Of a DNA stretch of 48,577 nucleotides, positions 9,242-19,436 are shown in pieces. Made by a program: the position numbers and the translations under genes. Below the pieces are notes generated by a model that worked only from the letters and a program-made list of their open reading frames with translations, was not told the origin of the DNA and made no database searches. The stretch's first letter is position 1, and each line of letters opens with the position of its first letter. The stretch comes from Nanobdellota archaeon (GTDB taxonomy: Archaea > Nanobdellota > Nanobdellia > Woesearchaeales > GCA-2686295): NCBI GenBank assembly GCA_018819065.1, contig JAHJQL010000047.1:1-48577 (forward strand), given 5' to 3'.

Positions 9242-10134
9242 TTTCTGTTGTTATTCCTTTCCTTTCAGGCTTTGAAGATTTAAAAGTGTGTATTGCATCT
9301 ATTAAAAAGCAAAGAGTCAAGGTGGAAATAATCATCGTTAATGACTCATCTAAGCCTCTCAGACTGAAAAAAGGTGTTAGAGTCATAGACAATAAAGGTA
9401 CAAAAGGCGCTGCTTATTCAAGAAATATAGGTCTTAAAGAGTCAAAAAACGACCTTGTATTGTTTGTTGACAATGATGTGTTCCTGCAAAGTGGCTGTGT
9501 CAGAAGGCTCTTAGATGAAATTGAAGGTTTTGAAATAGTATTTCCAAAAGTTGTTTATGAAAACAGTGTGCTTATGCACCCAGTTGGCAAAGAGGAAATA
9601 TACCCTCAGATATCTGCTTGTTTCATGATTAAGAAAAGCGCTGTTGAAAAGATGGATTGCTTTTTTGACGAGACTTACAAGATTTATCTTGAGGACGCTG
9701 ATTTCTTCTTAAGAGCAAACATTTTTAGTTTAAAATCATTGTTTGTGAAAGACGCCGTTGCGATTCACAAGCTTAAAGAGTCATACAACGAGATGCGTTT
9801 TTATCTTGAAAACAAAAACCTTTTTTATGGAATCATAAAATTTTTTGGAATCAAAAAGAAAGGTGTTTTGCACCCATTCAATTTGACATCGGTTTTTTCA
9901 AACTATATCTGTGCGTTGTTCAACTTTGACAAGTTTGACTACTCGCATTATAATCGTGGTTTAAGCATATTGACAAAGGCAGAATTGTTGTTTAGAAAAC
10001 ATAAAAAGATAACTGGCAGGAACAGATTGTTTCTTCTTTTTTACATATTCAAAGCGAAGATGTGGGTGATTTCTAACATTGGATTTGTACTTCGAGAAAG
10101 AAGAAAACTGCTTTTTAAAAAACAAGATATATAA
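9238..10134 (+). CDS. GT2-family glycosyltransferase
   Basis: ISVVIPFLSG, IIIVNDSS, AAYSRNIGLKESKNDLVLFVDNDV; 4-nt overlap with the previous gene. Confidence 0.8.
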   Translation: MISVVIPFLSGFEDLKVCIASIKKQRVKVEIIIVNDSSKPLRLKKGVRVIDNKGTKGAAYSRNIGLKESKNDLVLFVDNDVFLQSGCVRRLLDEIEGFEIVFPKVVYENSVLMHPVGKEEIYPQISACFMIKKSAVEKMDCFFDETYKIYLEDADFFLRANIFSLKSLFVKDAVAIHKLKESYNEMRFYLENKNLFYGIIKFFGIKKKGVLHPFNLTSVFSNYICALFNFDKFDYSHYNRGLSILTKAELLFRKHKKITGRNRLFLLFYIFKAKMWVISNIGFVLRERRKLLFKKQDI

Positions 10135-10157
10135 ATGAGTTTTATTTATTTTTAAAT

Positions 10158-10919
10158 ATGGGGTTTTCAAATCGTTTTTCTCTAATAAAACAATTAACAA
10201 TCACAGGCTTTAAACTTCGGTATAGAGGATCTGTCCTTGGATACTTTTGGTCTTTGCTTAACCCTCTTTTGTTGTTATTAACCCTTTACATAGTGTTTGC
10301 TTTGTTCATGAAAATTAATATCCCAAATTATCCACTATACTTGTTGATTGGAATCCTTACTTGGAACTTTTTGTCAGAAGGAACAGTTATGAGCATAAAC
10401 TCCATGGTTTCAAATCGTGAGCTTATAAGAAAGATGAAGTTTCCAACTCAAAGCATAATAATAAGTTCGTGCGTGGCTTCCTTTGTGGTGTTCTTAATAA
10501 ACCTTTTAATCTTCTTTTTACTAATGGTGATTTTGAAAGTGAATATATATTTCACCGCTGTTGTATTGCCGTTTTATCTTATAGAACTTTTCATGTTGGT
10601 GCTTGGATTGTCATTATTTTTATCTGCTTTGTATGTTCGGTATAAGGATGTAATTCATATTTGGAACTTTTTCCTGCTTTTAGGATTTTGGATAACACCT
10701 ATTGTTTATTCCACTGATTTAGTCCCATTTGAGTACTTGAGATTTTACATGCTCAACCCATTAGCTAGAATAATTGTTGATATGAGGGGTGCTTTGCTTG
10801 ATAACTTTATACCAACCCTTAAGAATATTTTCATAACGACAATCATTAGTATTTTAACTTTTGTTGTGGGGTACGTTTTTTTCAAGAAATCATCAAAGAG
10901 GTTTGCAGAGGAAATATGA
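10158..10919 (+). CDS. ABC-2 polysaccharide export permease (Wzm/TagG type)
   Basis: FKLRYRGSVLGYFWSLLNPLLLLLTLYIVF; six predicted TM segments; precedes a Wzt-like ATPase. Confidence 0.85.
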   Translation: MGFSNRFSLIKQLTITGFKLRYRGSVLGYFWSLLNPLLLLLTLYIVFALFMKINIPNYPLYLLIGILTWNFLSEGTVMSINSMVSNRELIRKMKFPTQSIIISSCVASFVVFLINLLIFFLLMVILKVNIYFTAVVLPFYLIELFMLVLGLSLFLSALYVRYKDVIHIWNFFLLLGFWITPIVYSTDLVPFEYLRFYMLNPLARIIVDMRGALLDNFIPTLKNIFITTIISILTFVVGYVFFKKSSKRFAEEI

Positions 10920-12424
10920 ATGTTGCTATAAAGTTAAATGCTGTGACGAAGAATTTTAGCTTTTATGCTAAAAGCGAGAATACGCTTTTTCATTCTTTTA
11001 AGTCAATCTTCAAAAGAGATAAACACGTTGTTATATCGGCTATTGACAGATTATCTTTAGAAATAAACACAGGAGAAATAATTGGAATTATCGGACCTAA
11101 TGGATGCGGAAAAACGACCCTGCTTAAAATCGTTGGTGGAATATTATCTCCAACCAAGGGAACTGTTAAGGTGATGGGAAAAACACTTCCTTTGCTGGAA
11201 CTTGGAACTGCATTTCAAGAAAGCTTAAGTCTGAAAGATAACATTTTTTTATATGGAAGTATTCTTGGATTATCAACTGAAACACTCAAGAAACGTTTAA
11301 CCTACATAATTGATTTTTCTGGCATTAGACAAACAGACACTAACATCAAAAATTTCTCTAGTGGGATGAAATTAAGACTTGCATTTTCAATAGCTAAGGA
11401 AGTGGATGCTGATATTTATCTTTTAGATGAAATATTAACTGTTGGTGATGAAGGGTTTCAGAAAAAATGTTTTGTCTTCTTTGAGAATTTAAAGAGGCAG
11501 GGAAAAACCATTCTTCTTGTGACGCACGATTTAAGTTTGGTGGCTCGTGAATGTGATAGGGCTATACTCTTAGATAACGGTAAGCTGGTTGCGGATGGAG
11601 AATCCTCATCTATGGTGAAAAAGTATCTTTCTATAATTATAAACAATGATTTAAAATTAGTAAAGAAACAGCTGAGAGTTAATAAGCCGGTAAAAGAATT
11701 GTCCTTGGCATTTTCAAAACTAAGAATGCTTTTTGAGCAATTATTAATGTTTAAACAATTCAGAAACATCTCAAACACAATACTCCCTTTTTATAATTTA
11801 GAAACGCTTATAAAAAACAGAGAAGCTAAAAAATTGTTTTTTGGAGAATTAAGAGCTTTACTAAACTTCTGCTATGAGCATGCCGATGAGAAAGAAAAAT
11901 TGTTTATTAAAAACCTTGTCAAGAATGCTTTACAAGAAGAATTGTTTCCTTTGGAAAATAACGAGATGATGAAAATAGTGGTTGAAGATTCTAAGACTGT
12001 CTTTGATAAAGAGATTAAAATAAAAAAAGTTTTATTCAAAGACGAAATGGGTGTGGATGGCAATGTTTTTGAAACTGGAAAGAGTATGAGTATTGAAATA
12101 ATATATCAGGCTCTTAAAGATGTAAAAAGGCCTATGTTTGGAATAGCAATATTTGATTCAACAGACCATCTAATTACAGGACCAAACACGACTTTTTATA
12201 ACGTCACTTCAGAATCTATTAAAAATAGTGGTGTTGTTACGTATGTTATTAAATCCTTGCCGTTGCTTAAAGGAACATATAAAGTATCAGTGTCAATATA
12301 CGATGAGTTGGGATCTAAACCATTTGACTATCATGAAAAAAAGTACGGTTTTAAAGTTGTGGAAAAAGATATAAAAAGCTTGGGTGGAATAATAAACATG
12401 GATGGAAGGTGGATTTACAAATGA
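10916..12424 (+). CDS. ABC transporter ATPase (Wzt/TagH type) with C-terminal Wzt-like carbohydrate-binding domain
   Basis: GPNGCGKTTLLK, FSSGMKLRLAFSIA, YLLDEIL; beta-rich C-terminus (KSMSIEIIYQALKDVKRPMFGIAIFDSTDHLI) as in Wzt_C. Confidence 0.85.
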   Translation: MNVAIKLNAVTKNFSFYAKSENTLFHSFKSIFKRDKHVVISAIDRLSLEINTGEIIGIIGPNGCGKTTLLKIVGGILSPTKGTVKVMGKTLPLLELGTAFQESLSLKDNIFLYGSILGLSTETLKKRLTYIIDFSGIRQTDTNIKNFSSGMKLRLAFSIAKEVDADIYLLDEILTVGDEGFQKKCFVFFENLKRQGKTILLVTHDLSLVARECDRAILLDNGKLVADGESSSMVKKYLSIIINNDLKLVKKQLRVNKPVKELSLAFSKLRMLFEQLLMFKQFRNISNTILPFYNLETLIKNREAKKLFFGELRALLNFCYEHADEKEKLFIKNLVKNALQEELFPLENNEMMKIVVEDSKTVFDKEIKIKKVLFKDEMGVDGNVFETGKSMSIEIIYQALKDVKRPMFGIAIFDSTDHLITGPNTTFYNVTSESIKNSGVVTYVIKSLPLLKGTYKVSVSIYDELGSKPFDYHEKKYGFKVVEKDIKSLGGIINMDGRWIYK

Positions 12425-13569
12425 ATGATGAGAGCTTGCCAAGAGTATCAGTTGTGGTAGTAAATCATAACGGAGAGAGATTCTTGAAAAGATGCTTTGA
12501 TTCACTCTTTGAACTAGATTATCCTAAAAATAAACTGGAAATTATAATGGTTGATAACAAATCAAAAGATGGTTCAGTCTTACTAGTTAAGAATAATCAT
12601 GAGCAAGTAAAAATAGTTAAGTTAAAGGACAATAATTACTGCAAAGCACTCAATGAAGGGATTAAAAATTCATCCGGGAAATTCGTCGCTTTTCTCAATA
12701 ATGATACTAAAGTTGAAAGTCGTTGGTTGGTTGAATTAGTGGCTGTAATAAGTGCTGATGAAAAAATCGGTGCTGTTGGCAGCAAAATACTTTTTTTTAA
12801 CAAAAGAATAAACAGCACCGGGATACTTGAATTTCCTAACTTTTATATTAATCACAAGGGTTTTAATGAAAAAGATGATGGACAGTATGATAAGACGCAA
12901 AGAGTAGATTGCTTGTCAGGAGCATCCATCCTTTTTAGAAGGGAGTGCTTAGATGATGTAGGTTTTTTTGATGAAGACTTCGTTTTTTACTATGACGAGG
13001 TAGACTATGCACGTAGATGTAGAGACAAGTGGGATCTTATTTTTGTGCCTGAAAGTGTTGTATACCATGAATACGCTGGGACTATTGGTGCGGATTCAAA
13101 GATGTTTAAATATTATGTTGAAAGAAACAGGTTGTTATTCGTCGCAAAGCATCATCCTGAAAAATTAGCTGCAGCCATTTCTTCTTCTCACTTGTTTTAC
13201 AAGAATATTCAGGTTGAACACGAACTATTATTTGATATAATGCCTGATGTGTTGAAAAAACTTGTTAAAGAGAATGAAAAAGAAGAACTGCAACTGGTTC
13301 TTCCACAATTGTTTAAGGAATTAAGAAAAATAATTGACTTCGAGAAATATGATTATCTTAAGGGTCTGCTGGGTGAGAACAAAACTTTAAAAACATCTTT
13401 GAAGAGGATGGAAGTTGAATTGAAGAGGAAAGAAGCGGTGTTGAAAAGGAAAGATGTTGAGTTGAAGAAGAAAGATGCAGATTTAAAAAGAGTGTACAAC
13501 TCAAGAGCCTACAAATGGTTTATATCCCGCGTTTGGAATGTGCATTCAAAGCTTTTTAAACAAAAATAA
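12421..13569 (+). CDS. GT2-family glycosyltransferase with C-terminal heptad coiled coil
   Basis: VSVVVVNHNGERFLKRCFDSLFELDYPKNKLEIIMVDNKSKDGS; LSGASILFRRECLDDVGFFDEDFVFYYDEVDYARR. Confidence 0.85.
   Translation: MNDESLPRVSVVVVNHNGERFLKRCFDSLFELDYPKNKLEIIMVDNKSKDGSVLLVKNNHEQVKIVKLKDNNYCKALNEGIKNSSGKFVAFLNNDTKVESRWLVELVAVISADEKIGAVGSKILFFNKRINSTGILEFPNFYINHKGFNEKDDGQYDKTQRVDCLSGASILFRRECLDDVGFFDEDFVFYYDEVDYARRCRDKWDLIFVPESVVYHEYAGTIGADSKMFKYYVERNRLLFVAKHHPEKLAAAISSSHLFYKNIQVEHELLFDIMPDVLKKLVKENEKEELQLVLPQLFKELRKIIDFEKYDYLKGLLGENKTLKTSLKRMEVELKRKEAVLKRKDVELKKKDADLKRVYNSRAYKWFISRVWNVHSKLFKQK
13399..13482 (+). repeat. Four tandem 21-nt units encoding LKRKxxE-type heptads
   Basis: ttgaagaggatggaagttgaa / ttgaagaggaaagaagcggtg / ttgaaaaggaaagatgttgag / ttgaagaagaaagatgcagat, in frame in the GT2 gene. 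Confidence 0.85.
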
Positions 13570-13626
13570 AGAAAATTTAAATATAAATGAGTTTTAAGGA
13601 ATTATTATGAAGAAAAGGTGTTCCTA

Positions 13627-14388
13627 ATGGGAAAAAAAGGTGTTTCAAATAAGAAACAGAGTGTTTCTAAGATAAAGAAAGGATTAACTAGTTTTTTTGA
13701 GGACGACAAGACTGACGTCATTGCAGATGATAAAGTTAGTATTAAATCCTTACTTATAATCTTCTTTATAGGCTTAGTTATTATTATAGCACTTTATACT
13801 TTTTCAAAAATCACAAAAGAGGAATCCATGACTTTAACAGATCAGATTAAAGCATCTGAAAATCAGCCTGTGAAAGAAAATGTGAGTTTTTTTATAATAG
13901 ATAATTTTGATTACAACAATTTTTCATCAATAAGATTTGACCCTGCGAATAAGGATTATTTTGAACTTGGGATTTCTAATGATGCTTATGAGACTAATCA
14001 ATCTTTAAAGATTTTGGTAAAACCAGATATTTATGATGGTGACTACTTGTTTGTTAACAGGATTGCTCCAGTCAACTTGTCAGGTTACGTTTTTTTCAAC
14101 TTTTTTTATAAATCAACTGATGAATTTCAAGGAGGTGTCGAGTTGGCGGATGAAGATGATTGGTATAGACATACTTTCAGATTTACCTCTAAAGAAAACT
14201 GGACTCTTGTTACGCTTCCTTTAAACCGTTTTGAGCTTATGAAATTCAAATCAACAGAGGAAGGCAACTTAAATGGTGTGATAGATTACATGATTTGGTG
14301 GAAGAGAAATCCTTCTTCAGACTTTAAAAAAGAGCAAACAGTTCTCATTGACAAGATTTTTCTAACAAAAGAACAACCTAGAGTTTGA
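13627..14388 (+). CDS. Single-pass membrane protein with extracytoplasmic beta-sandwich (CBM/CIA30-like) domain
   Basis: Lys-rich N-terminus, one TM (LLIIFFIGLVIIIALYTF), then a beta-rich domain (FFIIDNFDYNNFSSIRFDP...NWTLVTLPLNRFELM). Confidence 0.5.
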   Translation: MGKKGVSNKKQSVSKIKKGLTSFFEDDKTDVIADDKVSIKSLLIIFFIGLVIIIALYTFSKITKEESMTLTDQIKASENQPVKENVSFFIIDNFDYNNFSSIRFDPANKDYFELGISNDAYETNQSLKILVKPDIYDGDYLFVNRIAPVNLSGYVFFNFFYKSTDEFQGGVELADEDDWYRHTFRFTSKENWTLVTLPLNRFELMKFKSTEEGNLNGVIDYMIWWKRNPSSDFKKEQTVLIDKIFLTKEQPRV

Positions 14389-14449
14389 GTTATTCTCTCT
14401 TTAACAATTTTTATAAATAAGACTAAATTGTGTTGATTTATTGTTTAAA

Positions 14450-15550
14450 ATGAATGATCTCTCTTTCAATAATCTGAAAAAAGGTTTTTATTTGTTAGGT
14501 AAAAATTTTTTATTCTATATATCTAGAAAAATAAATTATCCATTAGCTCCTCCTGATACTCTGCAGCTAAACATTAATTTTAACTGTAACCTTAGGTGTG
14601 TCATGTGTCACATGGATAAAAAGAAGGTTCTAGTGAAGAAAGAACTAACTCTTGAAGATCTTGAAGCATTTGTTGTTCAAGCAAAGAAGATGGGGATAAA
14701 AAATGTTCTTATACTGGGTGGAGAGCCTTTTCTTTGGAGAGACTTGTTTAAGCTAATAGTTTTTTGCAACGAGGAAGGGCTAGATACAACCGTCATAACA
14801 AATGGTGTGTTGCTTAATCAAAACATGATTAAAAAAATAATCCAATCAAAGCTTCCTCACATCCACATCTCACTTGACGGTGCAACTTCAGAAACGCACG
14901 ATATCATTAGAGGAAAAGGCGTGTTTAATAAAGCAGTGAACAATATACAATTGTTAAACGCTTATAAAGCAAAAAATAACACTCAATTTCCCACTATAGG
15001 GACTACTTTTACAATAATGAAACATAATTTTCATGAATTGTCTGAAGTAGTTAAACTTGCGCAAAAACTAGGAATTGATGGTTTAAATTTTCAACCAGTA
15101 GTCATAGATAATACTGAGCCAAGACTTAGAAGTAAAAGCAGTTCTGTCTGGATAGAGGATGATGATTTGAACAAGTTAGACACAGTCATTGATAAACTAA
15201 TAGAACTCAAAAAGCAAAGCAGAGAGAACTATGTCTTTATTGAGAACACAGTCTCGAATTTGAATCTGATTCGTAAATACTTTAAGAGAATGCTTTCACC
15301 AAAAGCTCAGCCTTGCTATGCAGGTTTTAACCGCCTTCACGTAACACAGATAGGAACTAGTTACTTGTGTGACGTTTCATTTGGAGATTTAAAGAAAAGA
15401 ACTTTGAAAGAAATCTGGTTTTCAAAAGAAGCAAAAGAACAAAGAAAGAAGATAAAGAACTGTCAAACACCCTGCATGCAGTTTTGTTCTTATAGATCCG
15501 AATTTTACATGGTCAAGAACCAATTAGGAAAGATTTTTGTCAGAAAATGA
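14450..15550 (+). CDS. Radical SAM protein, SPASM-like C-terminus
   Basis: NFNCNLRCVMCHM (CxxxCxxC), GGEPFLWRDL, ISLDGATSETHD; C-terminal Cys cluster (CYAGF...LCDVSFG...CQTPCMQFC). Confidence 0.85.
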   Translation: MNDLSFNNLKKGFYLLGKNFLFYISRKINYPLAPPDTLQLNINFNCNLRCVMCHMDKKKVLVKKELTLEDLEAFVVQAKKMGIKNVLILGGEPFLWRDLFKLIVFCNEEGLDTTVITNGVLLNQNMIKKIIQSKLPHIHISLDGATSETHDIIRGKGVFNKAVNNIQLLNAYKAKNNTQFPTIGTTFTIMKHNFHELSEVVKLAQKLGIDGLNFQPVVIDNTEPRLRSKSSSVWIEDDDLNKLDTVIDKLIELKKQSRENYVFIENTVSNLNLIRKYFKRMLSPKAQPCYAGFNRLHVTQIGTSYLCDVSFGDLKKRTLKEIWFSKEAKEQRKKIKNCQTPCMQFCSYRSEFYMVKNQLGKIFVRK

Positions 15551-16608
15551 AAAAATCAAAATCATATTATATTAAACTGTTTTTATTAATTTGTATTATA
15601 ATCATATATTCTGTGGCTTTAGAGTTTTTTCTTAGAATGTTTTTAAAAGACAAGGTTATCATTCAGAGTGAGATTACCGGTGTTTCTGTTAAATCAACCA
15701 TTCCCGAATTATTATTTGAGGGCAGACCAAATTTTTCATATTTTAGTACTGATTTTAGTGTTTTTCACAATTCACAAGGATTAAGAGATTATGAATATTC
15801 TTTTATTAAACCTAATAACACTTTTCGGATTTTGGTTTTAGGAGATTCTGTTACTTATGGAGTCTATGTGAATCAGAATAATACTTATGTTAAAGAATTA
15901 GAATATTTGCTTAATATGGATTCCAGAATTAAGTATGAAGTGATTAATGCGGGTGTGGGTGGGTATAATACTTATCAGGAGTTTGTGTGGTTGGATAATA
16001 TTGGTCGTTTATATCACCCTGATATGATTCTTGTTGGTTATGATTACAGCGACATTATAAATGTGTCTTTAATAGAGGAAAAAAAGTCCAACAAAGAAAC
16101 ATTAATATTTACAGCACACGTAGATAGTACTCCAATTCCAGTCATCATCCCCTTTCCAAAAATAATCAATTCTTTTCTAATAAAAAAGGTGTATATTTAC
16201 AGATACTTTAATTTAGGTTTATATTCTATTATAACAAAATTGAACATAAAATTTAGTTTTTATATTTATAATGATGGAATTGAAATGACGAGAATTGCCA
16301 TTAACAAGTTTAAAGAGTATTCCTCATCAAATAATCAATCACTGCTGTTCGTAAATTTCCCTGCTTTAACAAGAATTAGAGATAAACACGATTTATTGGC
16401 TTTAAATTTGCTTGAAGAGGGAGATGTTGTTTATTTGGATTTATTCTTTGTTTTTCAAAATTTTGGAATGTCTAATCTAAAACTCTCTCCCGCTGATTTT
16501 ATTCACCCTAATCAAAAGGGCCATCAAATTGCAGCTGAAGAAATCTACAAGTATCTCGTGATTAACTGTCTTATTCCTGATTGTCATGATAAAGAGTCTA
16601 TTGTATAA
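15547..16608 (+). CDS. Membrane-anchored SGNH/GDSL-family hydrolase or acyltransferase
   Basis: N-terminal TM; ILVLGDSVTYG; NAGVGGYNTYQE; DFIHPNQKGH. Confidence 0.75.
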   Translation: MKKSKSYYIKLFLLICIIIIYSVALEFFLRMFLKDKVIIQSEITGVSVKSTIPELLFEGRPNFSYFSTDFSVFHNSQGLRDYEYSFIKPNNTFRILVLGDSVTYGVYVNQNNTYVKELEYLLNMDSRIKYEVINAGVGGYNTYQEFVWLDNIGRLYHPDMILVGYDYSDIINVSLIEEKKSNKETLIFTAHVDSTPIPVIIPFPKIINSFLIKKVYIYRYFNLGLYSIITKLNIKFSFYIYNDGIEMTRIAINKFKEYSSSNNQSLLFVNFPALTRIRDKHDLLALNLLEEGDVVYLDLFFVFQNFGMSNLKLSPADFIHPNQKGHQIAAEEIYKYLVINCLIPDCHDKESIV

Positions 16609-16609
16609 A

Positions 16610-17998
16610 ATGAAAATCTGTCTCGTTCAATGTCCCGCTTTTGGAATTGACGCTCCACCTTTAGGAGTGGCCTTTTTAGCTACTTATATATCTAAAAATA
16701 AAATAGAGACAAAGATATTTGATTTTAATATTGACCTTTATCAAAAGGTTGAAAAACACCATAAGACATTGTGGGAACCAAGCAACTCTATTTTGTGGTC
16801 TGACCCTGAAAAGTTTTCAGAATTTAAATTTATCTCATCCAAACTCCTTGATGATTATTCTGCTAAAATATTACAATTCGAACCAGAAATGGTGTGCTTC
16901 TCTATTCATTCAACATCAGTCTTATTTTCTATAAAGTTATCAAAGCTGATTAGGAAAAAGGATCCGTCAATCAAAATAATTTTTGGAGGACCACAGTGTT
17001 TTATTAAGAATAATAGAAACAGAGTTGTTAAGACTGAGTATGATATACATAAATACGCGGATTTTCTAATTATCGGGGAGGGTGAAGAGACTCTGCTTGA
17101 AATTATTAAACGTGTCGAAGAGAAAAATGACTTGAAAAGAATTCCTGGCTGTGTTTATGAATGCGATACTTCTTATTTTAAGTACAGAACTCCAATCATG
17201 GACCTAGATAATCTTCCAATAATAGATTTTTCTTTCTTTAAGCTTGAAAAATACACTGATTATAAGCATCACAAGCTAAGAATACTCTCAAGCAGGGGGT
17301 GTGTTTCAAAATGCGTCTTTTGCACTGACACAATGATATGGATGAAATACCGGACGAGAAGCGCCAAGAATATCTTAGAAGAGTTTAAGCAAAGAAAAAA
17401 AGAAGGAGTAATATTTTTAGAGTTTAATGACTCATTGCTCAATGGCGATATGAACAACTTATCCAAACTCTGCAATTTATTGATAAAAGACAACATCAGT
17501 ATTAATTGGGGTGGAAGTGCTAGAATAGACGAACGTTTAAGCTATAAATTTCTTAAAAAGATGAGGAAAGCTGGATGTCTCTATCTGAATTATGGCATAG
17601 AATCTGCATCTACAAAAATTCTTAAGAAGATGAACAAAAACATAACAACTTTTGAGGCTATAAAAACAGTAATCTTGACTAGACTGGCAGGGATTAAAGT
17701 TGTCACGAATTGGATAATAGGCTTTCCTGAAGAAACAAGATTAGACTTTCTCAAAACCTTGTTTTTCATAACATTTTTAAGACCTTTTATAAGTGATGTT
17801 AGCGTTGCAACGCTATTCATCAATCCCCATTCTCTTATTGAAAAACAACCTTTGAGGTTTGGAATTGTTTATAATGGATGCGCCAATTGGCATACAATTG
17901 ATAAAAAAAACAACCAAGATATTCGAGCTAAAAGGGCAAAGATTTTTGTTTTTTTTACAAAAATGCTGTTTTACAAAGCACCTTATAAAACTATATAA
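16610..17998 (+). CDS. Cobalamin-binding-domain radical SAM protein
   Basis: PPLGVAFLATYI; IIFGGPQC; SSRGCVSKCVFCTD; start at ATG 16610. Confidence 0.8.
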   Translation: MKICLVQCPAFGIDAPPLGVAFLATYISKNKIETKIFDFNIDLYQKVEKHHKTLWEPSNSILWSDPEKFSEFKFISSKLLDDYSAKILQFEPEMVCFSIHSTSVLFSIKLSKLIRKKDPSIKIIFGGPQCFIKNNRNRVVKTEYDIHKYADFLIIGEGEETLLEIIKRVEEKNDLKRIPGCVYECDTSYFKYRTPIMDLDNLPIIDFSFFKLEKYTDYKHHKLRILSSRGCVSKCVFCTDTMIWMKYRTRSAKNILEEFKQRKKEGVIFLEFNDSLLNGDMNNLSKLCNLLIKDNISINWGGSARIDERLSYKFLKKMRKAGCLYLNYGIESASTKILKKMNKNITTFEAIKTVILTRLAGIKVVTNWIIGFPEETRLDFLKTLFFITFLRPFISDVSVATLFINPHSLIEKQPLRFGIVYNGCANWHTIDKKNNQDIRAKRAKIFVFFTKMLFYKAPYKTI

Positions 17999-18014
17999 TC
18001 ATGATAATCATAAA

Positions 18015-19418
18015 ATGAATAAAGCATCAAAACTATTTTATAATCTGAGAATCTTTAAGACAGATATAATTTTAGTTACTGCTCCTGCTTGGGATATTTC
18101 ACAACCACCAGTTGGAGCTGCTTATCTTTGCGGGTTTCTTAAATCAAAGCATTTCAGAGTTAAGTGTCTTGACTTTAACATAGAATTATACCAACTGCTA
18201 AAAGACAAAGAGTTGTGGGACTTGAATAATCCTGACTTATTCATTGACAAGCAAAAATTTAATGATTTCTCTAAAGGACTAGACTCATTCATAGATAGAT
18301 GTGTGCAAAATATTTTGTTTTTTAATCCTGGAGTTGTGGGTTTTTCTCTTTACATGTCAACGCTTAATTTTAGTTCCTTGCTGGCTGAGAGAATCAAACA
18401 ACTAAATTCTAAAATACTAATAGTTGGCGGTGGTCCTGAATGTAAACGGTTAGGAGAAGATTATCTAAAAGAAAGTCCATTTGATATATTCATATTAGGT
18501 GAAGCTGAACATTCTCTTGCAAACCTGATGAACTGCGTAAAGAAGAAGTTGTCACTAAGACGAGTTCCTGGAGTCTTAATTAAGGAAAATGGTGATGTTT
18601 TTTTCTCAGGAAAAGAGCAAAAAATAGAAGATGTTTCCAGCCTACCTTTTCCTGATTACTCAAATTTTGATATTGAAAAATATACTCAGTGCATCCTTCC
18701 AATTTCTATGAGCAGAGGATGCATAAATAGTTGTACTTTTTGTGCTGACACTTACATCTGGGGTGCTTATAGGTTTAGGAAAGCGGAAAGTGTTTTTTTT
18801 GAGATGAAGAGAATGTTAAAAAACTACAAGCATAACAAGTTCGTATTTGTTGATTCAACTTTTAACGGCAACATCGGTGAAGTCGAGAAATTATGTGATT
18901 TGATAATAACAGCGAAGATGAATATTACTTGGTCGGCGAAAGTTATTCCAAGAAAAGAAATGACTTTTGATCTGTTGAAAAAGATGAGATTGGCCGGTTG
19001 TGATTATTTAGCTTACGGTGTTGAGAGTGGTTCTCAAAGGGTGCTGGATAATATGAAAAAACGCGTCGATTTAGAGGATGTTAAAAGGGTTATAAAAGAC
19101 ACTTATCTGGCAGGCATAAACGCATGCTGTTTTTTAATAGTTGGCTATCCAACAGAGACTGAGAATGATTTTAAGAAGACTCTGAATTTTATAAAAGAGA
19201 ATCACAAGTATGTCCACTCATTTAATCAAGTCACGGGGTGTCACATAGAGTCAAACTCTTTTTTAGGGAAAAACATGGCTAAATATGATGTTGTTTTCAA
19301 AGAAGATGGTTGGCACAGCCCAAATAGTACACCAGTGATAAGAAAGAGGCGTCTTGAAAGGGTTAAAAGACTGCTACAGAAGTGTTATCCGAAGATTGAT
19401 GTGCAAGTGCAACCTTGA
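18015..19418 (+). CDS. Cobalamin-binding-domain radical SAM protein, paralogue of the preceding gene
   Basis: APAWDISQPPVGAAYLCGFL; VGGGPECK; MSRGCINSCTFCAD; colinear with the 16610 gene; start at ATG 18015. Confidence 0.8.
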   Translation: MNKASKLFYNLRIFKTDIILVTAPAWDISQPPVGAAYLCGFLKSKHFRVKCLDFNIELYQLLKDKELWDLNNPDLFIDKQKFNDFSKGLDSFIDRCVQNILFFNPGVVGFSLYMSTLNFSSLLAERIKQLNSKILIVGGGPECKRLGEDYLKESPFDIFILGEAEHSLANLMNCVKKKLSLRRVPGVLIKENGDVFFSGKEQKIEDVSSLPFPDYSNFDIEKYTQCILPISMSRGCINSCTFCADTYIWGAYRFRKAESVFFEMKRMLKNYKHNKFVFVDSTFNGNIGEVEKLCDLIITAKMNITWSAKVIPRKEMTFDLLKKMRLAGCDYLAYGVESGSQRVLDNMKKRVDLEDVKRVIKDTYLAGINACCFLIVGYPTETENDFKKTLNFIKENHKYVHSFNQVTGCHIESNSFLGKNMAKYDVVFKEDGWHSPNSTPVIRKRRLERVKRLLQKCYPKIDVQVQP

Positions 19419-19436
19419 ATTATTATTTTACAATGT

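Noticed and set aside
13399-13482. CRISPR-like or satellite repeat
   Set aside because: Contiguous 21-nt in-frame units without spacers encoding coiled-coil heptads.
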